Shown piece by piece: positions 52,102 to 60,871 of a stretch of DNA of 64,000 nt. The notes below the pieces were generated by a model. It worked only from the letters and a program-made list of their open reading frames with translations, was not told where the DNA came from and ran no database searches. The stretch spans positions 1 through 64,000 of the forward strand of contig JBLRWO010000010.1 in NCBI GenBank assembly GCA_047921215.1, given 5' to 3'. The first letter of the stretch is position 1. Every line of letters begins with the position of its first letter. Source of the DNA: RECM01 sp047921215. GTDB lineage: Bacteria; Bacteroidota; Rhodothermia; Balneolales; Cyclonatronaceae. The translations under genes and the position numbers were made by a program.

Positions 52102-53133
52102 TTGGATTCCTTAACCCATATCGTGCTTGGAGCGGCCATTGCTGATCTTTCTGCCGGCAGAAAGATCGGTAAAAGAGCGATGATATATGGTGCAGTACTT
52201 GGTACCTTGCCGGACATAGATGTGGCTGCCGGGATATTCATGAATGATCTCGATAAAATAATATTTCACCGGGGTGTTACCCATTCCCTTCTGTTCTGGC
52301 TGGTCATGTCGCCATTGTGCGGCTGGATTATATCCAGATTTGAAGCCGGGCGCGGAATCACCTTGATCAGGGCATCAGCTGTAAGTTTTTTGATATTTTC
52401 CAGTCATGCCCTGATAGACAGTTTCACCAGCTATGGTACAAGACTGTTAATTCCGGTATCATCTGAAGCATTTGCATTCAGCACCATATCCATCATCGAT
52501 CCTTTTTACAGTATCTGGCTCTGGATTACAATACCATGGGTTTTTATAAGGAGATTGGCATATCACGAACGGAGAAAAATTTTGATGGTTGCCCTCATAG
52601 CAAGTCACGTGTACCTGGTTGGGACGCTGATCAATAAAGTATACGTAAATACTCAGTTTGAACAGCTGTTTGCCCGGCAGCAGGAGGATGTAATCCGATT
52701 CTACAGTAAGCCGGGGTTGTTCAGTAATCTGCTCTGGCGTGGTATTGCCGAAACAGAAAACGGATTTTACGTTGCTCATTTTGCGCAGCTTGCCGGTACG
52801 CAACAGGTCGAGGTAACGTATGAACATAAGCGGCATCACCATATTGACCACATCCGTGACACAAGGGCCATCATGCGTCTGGCTGATGTAACGGATGGCT
52901 ATTTTTCGGTTGAGCAGAAAAATGACATTCTGATAGTAAACGACCTCCGGTTTGGGAGAATTTCAGAGTGGTCGCAAAGCAATTCACCTTATGCGTTCAG
53001 TTATAAAATAACAGATGACAGGAAGGGCGTTGATATTCAACGCGTTCCTGTGCGATTTGAAGGAGAGCGCGACCGGAAAATGGTGAAAAATCTTTTGAAA
53101 AGGATTTTGGGTAAACGTATTACTGAACCCTGA
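52102..53133 (+). CDS. Membrane-bound metal-dependent hydrolase (YdjM/DUF457 type)
   Basis: 343 residues. The start MDSLTHIVLGAAIADLSAGRK uses TTG; the Asp and first His are in the motif DSLTH at 2-6. LPDIDVAAG near 38 and FHRGVTHSLLFW near 56 with the H-R-G-x-T-H-S signature, and SHALIDSFTSYGTRLL near 98 are the other metal-site blocks. Four or five transmembrane helices follow, and the C-terminal ~140 residues form a soluble domain. Family members are thought to hydrolyse phospholipids; the substrate is unknown. It converges on the 53120 gene with 14 bp overlap. Confidence 0.88.
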   Translation: MDSLTHIVLGAAIADLSAGRKIGKRAMIYGAVLGTLPDIDVAAGIFMNDLDKIIFHRGVTHSLLFWLVMSPLCGWIISRFEAGRGITLIRASAVSFLIFSSHALIDSFTSYGTRLLIPVSSEAFAFSTISIIDPFYSIWLWITIPWVFIRRLAYHERRKILMVALIASHVYLVGTLINKVYVNTQFEQLFARQQEDVIRFYSKPGLFSNLLWRGIAETENGFYVAHFAQLAGTQQVEVTYEHKRHHHIDHIRDTRAIMRLADVTDGYFSVEQKNDILIVNDLRFGRISEWSQSNSPYAFSYKITDDRKGVDIQRVPVRFEGERDRKMVKNLLKRILGKRITEP

Positions 53134-53371
53134 CGATCTCACCCTGTGGGGTTATCCGTTCACCCGGGCCGGGAAGCCGTTGCGGGAAAGAATGTACCGG
53201 GATATTCGGATCACGGTCTTTTGGCATGTAATGATTGTGATTACCATGCGGCACCACTACATACTCTTTCTGATCGATCAAGCCTGCAGAATCAATGATT
53301 GCGATTCCGATAAGCAGAACAATGACTATCAAAAACAGATACTTGATTGTTTTACGAGGTGTTGATGCCAT
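53120..53371 (-). CDS. Small membrane-anchored protein with a histidine-triad-like motif
   Basis: 83 residues: positive N-terminus, one transmembrane helix (about 10-27), and an outward-facing tail with VPHGNHNHYMPKD where H42, H45 and H47 form an H-x2-H-x-H triad. This closely resembles the Zn-binding repeat of streptococcal Pht proteins (PHGxHxHYxP), here as one copy. The tail is Pro- and His-rich. A metal-capturing or metal-sensing role is suggested by the motif only. Overlaps the convergent hydrolase gene by 14 bp. The reading frame is reasonable; expression is unproven. Confidence 0.65.
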   Translation of the reverse strand: MASTPRKTIKYLFLIVIVLLIGIAIIDSAGLIDQKEYVVVPHGNHNHYMPKDRDPNIPVHSFPQRLPGPGERITPQGEIVRVQ

Positions 53372-53507
53372 TACTTTTATGATAAACTGCCGTTTAATTG
53401 TGCATGCCGGTACGGATCAGACTGACCGACGTCAAATAATTAAATACCATGTGAAAGATAAATCTATTGGGCAATATTTTCACATACAAATCCCCGGTTA
53501 ACATGGG

Positions 53508-54134
53508 CTAAAACTGATCGCGACGGTCTTTAAGGTATTTATAGAGTAATTCCCGAGCCCTGAAAATATGAGCTTTTACTGTACCAAGGGGCAGGTCAAG
53601 AAGCTGTGCAATTTCTTCGTAACTTTTTTCCTCCATGTGACGCAACTGTATGATTACTCGGTAACGGTCTGGCAGTATTTCAATGGCATGTTTAAGAATG
53701 TTGGAACGCTCATGGCTGATAATCCGGGAATCAGAATGTGCATTTTCATCAGGCAGATCGATGCTCAGTTCTCCGTCTTTCGTATGAACGGGCTGATCAA
53801 TAGACAGGGTTTTCAGTTTTTTCTTTCTCAGGTAATCAATCGAATGGTTGGTAGCGATGCGGTATAGCCAGGTTGAGAATGCGAAGGAGGTATCGTAGGA
53901 CTGGATGTTATTAAATGCTTTTAAAAAGGTTTCCTGAACAAGATCATCAACCATGCCGGTATCACGTACTATCTTGTTGATATGATAGTAGATGGCCCTT
54001 TCATACTTTCGGGTTAGTGCACGGTATGCGTCCTGGTTGCCGGAACGCGCCTCCTGAACAAATTCAACGTCCTCTTTGCTTGATGGGGTTCTCGGCTGAT
54101 TTACCGTCTGCTCTTTGTTTTCCTTATCTGCCAT
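53508..54134 (-). CDS. RNA polymerase ECF-type sigma-70 factor
   Basis: 208 residues. Region 2 is VEFVQEARSGNQDAYRALTRKYERAIYYHINKIV...VDDLVQETFLKAFNNIQSYDTSFAFSTWLYRIATNHSIDYLRKKK (about 24-106) and region 4 is LPDRYRVIIQLRHMEEKSYEEIAQLLDLPLGTVKAHIFRARELLYKYL (about 152-199). Between them is a short acidic linker. No anti-sigma factor gene is adjacent, so it may belong to the ECF groups without a cognate anti-sigma or be regulated otherwise. Its own promoter (54141-54169) gives an essentially leaderless mRNA. It diverges from the cobalamin-binding protein gene. Confidence 0.95.
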   Translation of the reverse strand: MADKENKEQTVNQPRTPSSKEDVEFVQEARSGNQDAYRALTRKYERAIYYHINKIVRDTGMVDDLVQETFLKAFNNIQSYDTSFAFSTWLYRIATNHSIDYLRKKKLKTLSIDQPVHTKDGELSIDLPDENAHSDSRIISHERSNILKHAIEILPDRYRVIIQLRHMEEKSYEEIAQLLDLPLGTVKAHIFRARELLYKYLKDRRDQF

Positions 54135-54140
54135 TCAAAT

Positions 54141-54169
54141 AAATTACGTAAGCTGAAAGATTATCCCAA
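54141..54169 (-). promoter_or_regulatory. ECF sigma gene promoter (leaderless)
   Basis: Reverse strand TTGGGA (54169-54164), 17 bp spacer, TAATTT (54146-54141). Only six bases separate the -10 box from the ATG at 54134, so the transcript should begin at or within one base of the start codon. Confidence 0.6.
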
Positions 54170-54290
54170 TGTCTTTCCCAGTATTCTTTTTTACGGCCTT
54201 TGAATATTAATTTTTCTTGATTTTAATCTGATTTTAGATCACTTTAGTATCAGATCAGCAATCGATAAAATCATCAGGAAGGCAGGCAGG

Positions 54291-55370
54291 ATGATAAAGG
54301 CAAGCAGTCATAAGGTATTGCGGAACAGAGGCAAGATTGCATCACGAAGTATTGAGCATCTTCTCAATCGCCGTCCTGATCTCAAAAAATCTCTGAACAG
54401 GTCAACATTGTTAAAAATGCACACTGATCTAGCCAATAGTATTGCACATTTATCCGGTTCGGTTGCAGCTTCAGACCCCGGTTTGTTTTATGATCATATC
54501 AAATGGACGGAGTGCTATTATAAGCACAGAGGGTTAAAACCCGAAATACTGCCGGATCTGCTATCCGTTATGCATCATTCTATCTCAGAGATTACCTGCT
54601 CGTCGGGAGATGATACACCAACCGAGATAATCCATTCCGGTATTGAATGGTTACACAATCACCGAACAGCCTCAATCAATGATGAGGAAAATCCGGTAAG
54701 CCCTGAAGGACATGCCTATGCCGCCATCCTTCTTGAAGATGATCTTGAAAAAGCCCGCACCTACATAGATGAACTGATTCGGCAGCAATGGAATATTGAA
54801 GAGATCATTACCGATGTTGTGCAGAACGCACTCTCTGAAATCGGAAGTAAATGGCATACTAATCAGATCAGCAGCAAAAGGGAGAATACCGCATCAAAAA
54901 TTAACCGGTCTGTCATTCTGGATTTACTGAAAAATGACCTCAGGGGTATATCCGTGACTGGTCTTTGTGCGTTGTACTCTCCCTCTGGTGAGTTGCATAA
55001 TCTTGGATTAACCTTGGTTGGTGAATTATTGAAAAACCAGGGAATCGACGTTCAAAAATTCGGCCCCAATATCCGTGATTCGGAGTTTATAACCTGTCTG
55101 CAAACGCTCAGGCCCGATGCCCTGGCTGTTTCCATCACCATGGCCAGCGATCTTCCAAACCTTGCCGTTGTTCTGAATAAAATCAGGCAAAACCCTGAAC
55201 TTGATTCCATGACGATTGTTGTGGGGGGCTATCTCGCTGGTAAACTGACATCAAAAGGCCAATTGCCTGGTGCTGACGTGATCACCAATGATTTACGTGA
55301 GGGTATTAATAGCATAAAGAAATCCATACAAGTTGAAAAAGTGACCAAATCGGCGTATTCTTCGCACTAA
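54291..55370 (+). CDS. Cobalamin (B12)-binding sensor-like protein
   Basis: 359 residues in three parts: an N-terminal helical region (about 10-125) of unknown type, a helical cap (about 135-215) and a Rossmann-like B12-binding domain (about 220-345). The cap resembles the CarH/LitR photoreceptor cap: W188 is followed by nine residues and then E198-N199, where CarH has Glu-His. The B12 domain starts ALYSPSGELHNLGLTLVGELL with H236 in the E-x-H-x2-G lower-ligand position. There is no MerR DNA-binding domain and no methyltransferase. Followed 45 bp later by a CheY-like receiver. Likely a light or cobalamin sensor; inferred. Confidence 0.82.
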   Translation: MIKASSHKVLRNRGKIASRSIEHLLNRRPDLKKSLNRSTLLKMHTDLANSIAHLSGSVAASDPGLFYDHIKWTECYYKHRGLKPEILPDLLSVMHHSISEITCSSGDDTPTEIIHSGIEWLHNHRTASINDEENPVSPEGHAYAAILLEDDLEKARTYIDELIRQQWNIEEIITDVVQNALSEIGSKWHTNQISSKRENTASKINRSVILDLLKNDLRGISVTGLCALYSPSGELHNLGLTLVGELLKNQGIDVQKFGPNIRDSEFITCLQTLRPDALAVSITMASDLPNLAVVLNKIRQNPELDSMTIVVGGYLAGKLTSKGQLPGADVITNDLREGINSIKKSIQVEKVTKSAYSSH

Positions 55371-55415
55371 TCAAATTTAAAATGTCGCACATTATAGAAT
55401 TATCCGGGATGCTCA

Positions 55416-55790
55416 ATGAGTAAAATAGTTCTTGTTGAAGACGAGTTCATTATCGCCATGGTTCTGGAAAAACAGCTCCAGAAGTTTGGATACGACCTGG
55501 CCGCAAAAGTCACAAACGGTAAAGATGCAATTGAAGCCGTTAAAACACATCAGCCCGATCTGATTATCATGGATATTAAAATCGATGGCGATATGGATGG
55601 TGTCGACGCAATGAATGAAATCAGAAAATTCTCGGATGTGCCGGTTATCTATATGTCCGGTAATTCAGATTCAGGTACAAGGGAACGGGCTTCCGAGACC
55701 GGACCTGTTGATTACATGGTGAAACCCATCCCGATCCAGGAACTCAATAATTCCATAAAAAAGGGCATTGCAAAAGACAAGGCCGGTTGA
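55416..55790 (+). CDS. Single-domain response regulator (CheY-like receiver)
   Basis: 124 residues, receiver domain only. Acidic pocket E-D in VLVEDEF at 5-11, phospho-acceptor Asp in LIIMDIKIDG near 49, Thr/Ser position in YMSGNSD near 80, Lys in YMVKPIPIQEL near 99. There is no output domain, so it must act on a partner. It follows the cobalamin-binding protein in the same direction with no terminator between; no histidine kinase is nearby. It ends 4 bp from the convergent ppx/gppA gene. Confidence 0.95.
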   Translation: MSKIVLVEDEFIIAMVLEKQLQKFGYDLAAKVTNGKDAIEAVKTHQPDLIIMDIKIDGDMDGVDAMNEIRKFSDVPVIYMSGNSDSGTRERASETGPVDYMVKPIPIQELNNSIKKGIAKDKAG

Positions 55791-55794
55791 TTTG

Positions 55795-56727
55795 CTAACA
55801 GGTACGATCCCGGAAGGCTTTCAGAAGCGCACCATGCCGGATGCCACCGGATGATACAAGGAGATCGGTGAAACCGTAGTGATCCATCACCCCTTCCAGA
55901 ATCAGTAACCCGGCCAGTATCACATCCTCCCTGCCCTTTAGAATTCCGGGGTTTAATGACAGTATCTGACAAACGTTCATGGGGATGATATCGGTAATGA
56001 TATCTTTAATTTGCATCGCACTGATAGTGAATCGTGAGGTTTGAAATTCCTGAATATCACTCAGATCATAACACAGTGCGGCAAGGGACGTTACAGTTCC
56101 TGCCACTCCTGCGAGTTTTGTTCCGGGCAGAATGCTGAAACCGTCTGATCCAAGTTTATTCCGTATTGAATGCCTGCAGGCATCAATTTCCGATGGTGCC
56201 GGCGGATCATTTTTCAGATACCGCTCGGTAAACCGGACAGAACCCATATCAATAGAAACATACCGTTTGAGCGTGCCTGAAGTACCTGCAGCCAGTTCTG
56301 TGCTTCCACCCCCTATATCAACTATCAATGTTTCCTGATCCGGCTTTAAATCAAGCGGGACCACCGCTCCGAAGTATGTCCACTCAGCCTCCTCCGGTCC
56401 GGTGAGAATTCGTACCGGAAAACCGGTTTCTTTTTTTACCAAACCAATAAAATCATTTCTGTTGGCGGCATCCCTTACAGCACTTGTTGCAGTTACGATT
56501 ACGGGAATATCACCAAATCCGGAAAGAATGGCTTCCCTGTAGTTAAGAAGAACTTTTATTACCTTTTCAATCCCTCCTGTACCGAGGTTGCCTGACTCGT
56601 CAACCTGTCTGCCCAGGCGTGGTATTGCCTGCATTTCAAGGAGCGGAGTAATCGAACCGTCCTTAACATCAGCTATTAGCAGAAGAACGGTGTTGGTCCC
56701 AATATCAATAGCGGCCCTGATTGACAC
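55795..56727 (-). CDS. Ppx/GppA phosphatase family protein
   Basis: Actin-like ATPase fold enzyme hydrolysing polyphosphate and/or pppGpp. AAIDIGTNTVLLLIADV at 5-21, TATSAVRDAANRNDF near 81, EEAEWTYFGA and the DIGGGSTELAAG phosphate loop near 140 are the family motifs. 310 residues, the short form lacking the C-terminal HD domains of E. coli Ppx. It starts 3 bp downstream of prmA, part of a minus-strand operon with prmA and the M28 peptidase. Confidence 0.93.
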   Translation of the reverse strand: MSIRAAIDIGTNTVLLLIADVKDGSITPLLEMQAIPRLGRQVDESGNLGTGGIEKVIKVLLNYREAILSGFGDIPVIVTATSAVRDAANRNDFIGLVKKETGFPVRILTGPEEAEWTYFGAVVPLDLKPDQETLIVDIGGGSTELAAGTSGTLKRYVSIDMGSVRFTERYLKNDPPAPSEIDACRHSIRNKLGSDGFSILPGTKLAGVAGTVTSLAALCYDLSDIQEFQTSRFTISAMQIKDIITDIIPMNVCQILSLNPGILKGREDVILAGLLILEGVMDHYGFTDLLVSSGGIRHGALLKAFRDRTC

Positions 56728-56730
56728 GGA

Positions 56731-57573
56731 TCAGCGTTTTTGAAATTTCAGGGATATCCACTCTCCTTCGTACAGCTCATCAACAAGATGCAACCTGTTG
56801 TAGTTGGTATCGGCCAGGATGGTTTCTCGATCAGCCGTCATTAAGCCAGACAGAAGCAGGTAACCGTTCTTTTTAACTTTTCCGGCCAGTAAACAGGATA
56901 TCTCGAGAAGGATATTCCGGTTTATATTAGCCATAACAATATCGAATGATTCACTGTCCGGAATCATGCTGATTGTACCCAGTATCACATTCAAGCGGTC
57001 GTCAACCTTGTTCAGGTACGCATTCTCAAGTGCATTATGATAGCTCCACTCATCGATATCAAAACCGGAAGCCGATTTTGCCCCCATTTTCAGTGCGGCA
57101 ATAGCCAGGATACCTGATCCCGTTCCGGCATCCAGAACGGTTGTATCCGTACAATCGGTTCTCTCCAGCATTCTCAGCATCAGCCGGGTGGTTTCATGAT
57201 AGCCGGTACCGAACGACATTTTAGGATCGATTTCAAGAACAATTCTTCCTTCGGGTACAGGTACCATAGACCAGGTGGGCTTGATGTAGAAATTACCGAC
57301 GGTCATGGGTTTTATAGTACCTTCCCACTCCTTATTCCAGTTCTTTGGCTGATGAACGATCTCACTTTCGATCCATGCACCATCAAATCCGGATATAAGT
57401 CTTTCAATGTGTTCCCTCGCCGTATCGTCAAGCCTGGATGCGGGAATAAAAGCAAGTATGAAGTTATCATCCTGCTCAAAACCCTCGAAATCAAGCTCGT
57501 TAAGCTCCGCTATCAGAAATTCCTGATATTTTTCCGGCATAATGATTTTGAGCTCGAGATATGGCTGATTCAT
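56731..57573 (-). CDS. prmA: Ribosomal protein L11 methyltransferase
   Basis: SAM-dependent trimethylation of ribosomal protein L11. The methyltransferase domain has SFGTGYHETTRLMLRMLE near 119-136, VLDAGTGSGILAIAALKMGA near 144-163, and IVMANINRNILLEI near 209 (the N-[IL]-x-x-N motif is read here as NINRN). 280 residues. Its first codon shares a base with the stop of the preceding M28 gene (57573). Confidence 0.93.
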   Translation of the reverse strand: MNQPYLELKIIMPEKYQEFLIAELNELDFEGFEQDDNFILAFIPASRLDDTAREHIERLISGFDGAWIESEIVHQPKNWNKEWEGTIKPMTVGNFYIKPTWSMVPVPEGRIVLEIDPKMSFGTGYHETTRLMLRMLERTDCTDTTVLDAGTGSGILAIAALKMGAKSASGFDIDEWSYHNALENAYLNKVDDRLNVILGTISMIPDSESFDIVMANINRNILLEISCLLAGKVKKNGYLLLSGLMTADRETILADTNYNRLHLVDELYEGEWISLKFQKR

Positions 57574-58559
57574 TATTTAATCCTGTTATAAATAATTTCA
57601 GTTAACAAAGTCCCTGTCATTCCGAGGGTTTCCTTTGAAATGATATCCAAATTGTCGGCATGGGTATGCCAGTATACCGGAAATACGGAGTTGCCGGCAC
57701 CACTGTTGTGATGGATAATATTGATGGTCGGGATACCGAGCTGTTCGTTCACCACAACGTGATCGTCTGATATGGCTGCGCCTCGTATATCAGGAAACTG
57801 ATTACCATAACCCAGCTCTGATGCCACCTGCCACACCCCGTCAACAAGCGACTTTGCGTAGGTCAATGAGTATAGTTCTTTTGGGAAAATAGCACCTTCG
57901 GCCCCAACCATGTCGAGTAGTATTCCGAAACGGGGGCTGTAACCTGGAACAGGTGGGTTTTCAGCCCATTCCCTGGCACCCAGAAAATAATATTGCAGAT
58001 CGCCTTCACGTCCGTAATCCTCGCCGTCAAATAATACCAGGTCTACACCAACCGGTGGGGGATTCCCCGAGAGTATGCGTGCCATTTCGAGCAGAACAGC
58101 AACCCCGCTGGCCCCGTCGTCAGCACCGGGAATCGGATCATCACGCCGAGTCACATCCGGATCCCTGTCTGCCCGGGGGCGGGTATCCCAGTGGGCACAA
58201 AGGAAAATCCTGTCGGCTGCTTCAAGATTAAATGCAGCTATGATGTTTGAAAACTGCAGGGTATCGCCGTAAATGGTCCTGGTAAAGTTCTGGGTGAATA
58301 CACTTCGCCGGCCGGCGTGTTCACGCAGAGTGCTGAGCAGATAGTTTCTGGTATCAGTATGGGCTTGTGATCCCGGTACACGGGGGCCGAACTCCAGCTG
58401 CCGGCGAACATGGGTGTAAGCAGAGTCGCCGCTGAATACCGGCACTTCCCTGTTCAGTGCGGTAAAACGGGTCAGTTCCGGTTGTATTTCCGCTTCTGAA
58501 CTGCATGCTGCTGTTATCAGAATCAACAGCAGAAGAAAAAAGATATGTTCAGTCTTCAT
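57573..58559 (-). CDS. M28-family zinc peptidase / glutaminyl cyclase-like lipoprotein
   Basis: 328 residues with lipoprotein signal ending TAAC (C19). Zinc-site motifs: CAHWDTRPRADRDP (His-x-Asp) near 117, GADDGASGVAVLLEMARI (Asp) near 145, LVLFDGEDYGREGD (Glu-Asp) near 175, and AISDDHVVVNE near 263 (His). The pattern, with D-x-x-D-H at the end, is the bacterial glutaminyl-peptide cyclotransferase type as well as M28 aminopeptidases; the choice between them cannot be made by reading. Envelope located. Confidence 0.9.
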   Translation of the reverse strand: MKTEHIFFLLLLILITAACSSEAEIQPELTRFTALNREVPVFSGDSAYTHVRRQLEFGPRVPGSQAHTDTRNYLLSTLREHAGRRSVFTQNFTRTIYGDTLQFSNIIAAFNLEAADRIFLCAHWDTRPRADRDPDVTRRDDPIPGADDGASGVAVLLEMARILSGNPPPVGVDLVLFDGEDYGREGDLQYYFLGAREWAENPPVPGYSPRFGILLDMVGAEGAIFPKELYSLTYAKSLVDGVWQVASELGYGNQFPDIRGAAISDDHVVVNEQLGIPTINIIHHNSGAGNSVFPVYWHTHADNLDIISKETLGMTGTLLTEIIYNRIK

Positions 58560-59328
58560 CTCTGCGGTTCAGTAAAAAAACGGATGACTGATCCACAGGC
58601 ATAACAATCATATCCAGAATATTCACATGGGTCGGCCTGTTGACCATAAAAATGATCATTTCGGCGACATCACCTGCACACAGGGGTTCAACTCCGCGGT
58701 ATACCTGACTGGCCCTGTCTTCATCACCGTGAAATCGCACCTTGCTGAACTCGGTTTCAACCAGACCCGGCGAAATCATGCCCACCCTGACCTTGCTGCC
58801 GGAGAGATCCATTTTCAGTGATCGTGTGAATGCAGCTACCGCATGTTTCGTGGCACAGTAGACTGATCCGCCGGGATATGAATCATGGCCTGCGATGGAA
58901 CCGGTATTCAGAATGAACCCTTTGTTACGGGATTTCATCCCCGGAACCACCAGACGGGTCATGTTCAACAGTCCCGTGATGTTGGTTTCGATCATCTCAT
59001 CCCAGTCGTTGAAATCGGCCCTGTCGGCCGGGTCAAGTCCACGGGAGAGGCCTGCATTGTTGATGAGAATATCAATGGGCCGGTTACCGAGAAAGTCCAT
59101 GAACCGGATACAAGCCTGGCGGTCGCGGACATCAAAATTTCCGGTAATAACTTCGACAGGGCACTGCTCCTTAATATTCCGGGCCAGTTCCTCAAGTTTA
59201 TCTTCCCTGCGCCCTGTAATGATAAGATCGGTTCCCATGGAGGCAAATGCGTATGCACAAGCCTCACCAATGCCGGACGTTGCCCCGGTTATCAGAACCG
59301 TTTTTCCATGAATACGGTTTTGATCCAT
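58549..59328 (-). CDS. Short-chain dehydrogenase/reductase
   Basis: Classical SDR of 259 residues from ATG 59328 (MDQNRIHGKT). The frame is open further upstream but the extension is in the gatA end region and has no homology features. Motifs: TGATSGIGEACA near 13-24 (cofactor loop), DILINNAGLS near 88, NTGSIAGHDSYPGGSVYCATK with the Tyr-x3-Lys catalytic pair near 155-159. The end is a short acidic tail (NRRDED). Overlaps the M28 start by 11 bp. Substrate is unknown; YdfG-like serine/3-hydroxy acid dehydrogenases are the closest pattern. Confidence 0.9.
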   Translation of the reverse strand: MDQNRIHGKTVLITGATSGIGEACAYAFASMGTDLIITGRREDKLEELARNIKEQCPVEVITGNFDVRDRQACIRFMDFLGNRPIDILINNAGLSRGLDPADRADFNDWDEMIETNITGLLNMTRLVVPGMKSRNKGFILNTGSIAGHDSYPGGSVYCATKHAVAAFTRSLKMDLSGSKVRVGMISPGLVETEFSKVRFHGDEDRASQVYRGVEPLCAGDVAEMIIFMVNRPTHVNILDMIVMPVDQSSVFLLNRRDED

Positions 59329-59338
59329 TTTATTATTG

Positions 59339-60865
59339 TTAGATGAACATTTGCTCGACCCGGGCCGCGGCTCTGAGAATTTTCCCTTCATCCCCGTTAG
59401 CGCCCATAAATTGTACTCCGATGGGAAGCCCGTTGCTGTGTCTGCCGGCAGGTACACTCACGGCACATATTCCGGCCAGATTGGCTGAAATAGTATAAAT
59501 ATCGTTCAGGTACATTTGCAGCGGATCGTCAACATTCGAACCAATATCAAACGCGGTGGTTGGCGTTGTCGGTGATAGGATTACATCCACCTTTTTGAAT
59601 GCTTCAAGGAAGTCCTGCTGAATAAGCCGACGTATTCTTTGTGCTTTCCCGTAATAGGCATCGTAATATCCGGCACTCAGAACATAAGTACCCAGCATGA
59701 TTCTACGCTTCACCTCGGTACCGAACCCTTCCGTTCTGGACTGCTTATAAAGTCTGATCAACGGACTATCGAGTTTGGCGAGCTCTACTTTCAATTCTTC
59801 TGAATTATCACCATTAAACGAAGAACGTATATTTTTTTCCTCATCACGCAGTTGTTCCTTTACCTTTTTAATATCGGCCCGGTGTCCGTACCGGATGCCG
59901 TCGAAACGGGCCAGGTTACTGGAAGCCTCTGCGGTAGCAAGCACGTAATAGGTGGCAATGGCATAACTGGTGTGCGGCAGAGTAACGGGCAACAATTCTG
60001 CACCTGTCTCCTTCATCTGATCGGCAACATCATCAATACGGGCCCTTATTTCCGGATCGAGCCCATCCCCGAAATATTCTGCCGGAACACCAATTTTAAG
60101 CCCCTTAACGGGTTCTCCGGTGTAATTACTGTAAGAATCGACCGGTGCCGGGGAGGATGTTGAATCGTTCTGGTCTTTTCCGGCTATAACTTCCAGTAAC
60201 AGTGCGGTGTCGTAAACGGTTGTGGCCAAAGGCCCGATACAGTCGAATGAGGAGGCAAAGGCAACAAGACCGTATCTTGAAACCCTGCCGTATCCGGGTT
60301 TAAGACCTGTAACCCCACAAAAGGCGGCCGGTTGCCGGATGGATCCGCCGGTATCAGTTCCGAGCGCTGCATTGCAAAAACCCGCGGCTATAGCTGCTGC
60401 ACTGCCACCGGATGATCCGCCGGGTACTTTATCTGTGTTGTGAGGGTTGCGGGTAATGCCAAATACAGAGTTTTCGTTGGATGAGCCCATTGCAAATTCA
60501 TCCATATTTGTCCGGCCAATAAGCAATGCATCTTCCGCTTCAAGCCGTTGAATTACTGTTGCATCATAAACACTCTCAAAATTCCGGAGCATTTTGGATG
60601 CACAGGTAACAGGATACCCTTTTTGGCAGATTACCTCTTTTATACCGACCACGGCACCAGCCAGTTTACCGGCGGTTCCCTGCTCTATTCTGGATTGTAT
60701 GACGTCTGCTTTTTCGAGGGCAGCAGAATGATTTACCAGGGTAAAGGCATTGATAATCTGATTATTATCCCCGATCTCCTTAATATAAGACCGGGTAATT
60801 TCGGACAGGCTTATTTGCCTGTTTTCTATACCCGATCGTACAGACCGAATGTCTTTTAAATTCAA
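59339..60865 (-). CDS. gatA: Asp/Glu-tRNA amidotransferase subunit A
   Basis: Amidase subunit that supplies ammonia for forming Gln-tRNA or Asn-tRNA by transamidation. The Ser-cis-Ser-Lys triad is present: Lys in AGAVVGIKEVICQKG near 69-83, GGSSGGSAAAIAAG near 150, and DTGGSIRQPAAFCG near 174. 508 residues. gatB/gatC are not in the window, so the complex is encoded in separate places. It lies 6 bp after tatA and 10 bp before the SDR gene. Confidence 0.95.
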   Translation of the reverse strand: MNLKDIRSVRSGIENRQISLSEITRSYIKEIGDNNQIINAFTLVNHSAALEKADVIQSRIEQGTAGKLAGAVVGIKEVICQKGYPVTCASKMLRNFESVYDATVIQRLEAEDALLIGRTNMDEFAMGSSNENSVFGITRNPHNTDKVPGGSSGGSAAAIAAGFCNAALGTDTGGSIRQPAAFCGVTGLKPGYGRVSRYGLVAFASSFDCIGPLATTVYDTALLLEVIAGKDQNDSTSSPAPVDSYSNYTGEPVKGLKIGVPAEYFGDGLDPEIRARIDDVADQMKETGAELLPVTLPHTSYAIATYYVLATAEASSNLARFDGIRYGHRADIKKVKEQLRDEEKNIRSSFNGDNSEELKVELAKLDSPLIRLYKQSRTEGFGTEVKRRIMLGTYVLSAGYYDAYYGKAQRIRRLIQQDFLEAFKKVDVILSPTTPTTAFDIGSNVDDPLQMYLNDIYTISANLAGICAVSVPAGRHSNGLPIGVQFMGANGDEGKILRAAARVEQMFI

Positions 60866-60871
60866 AACCGG

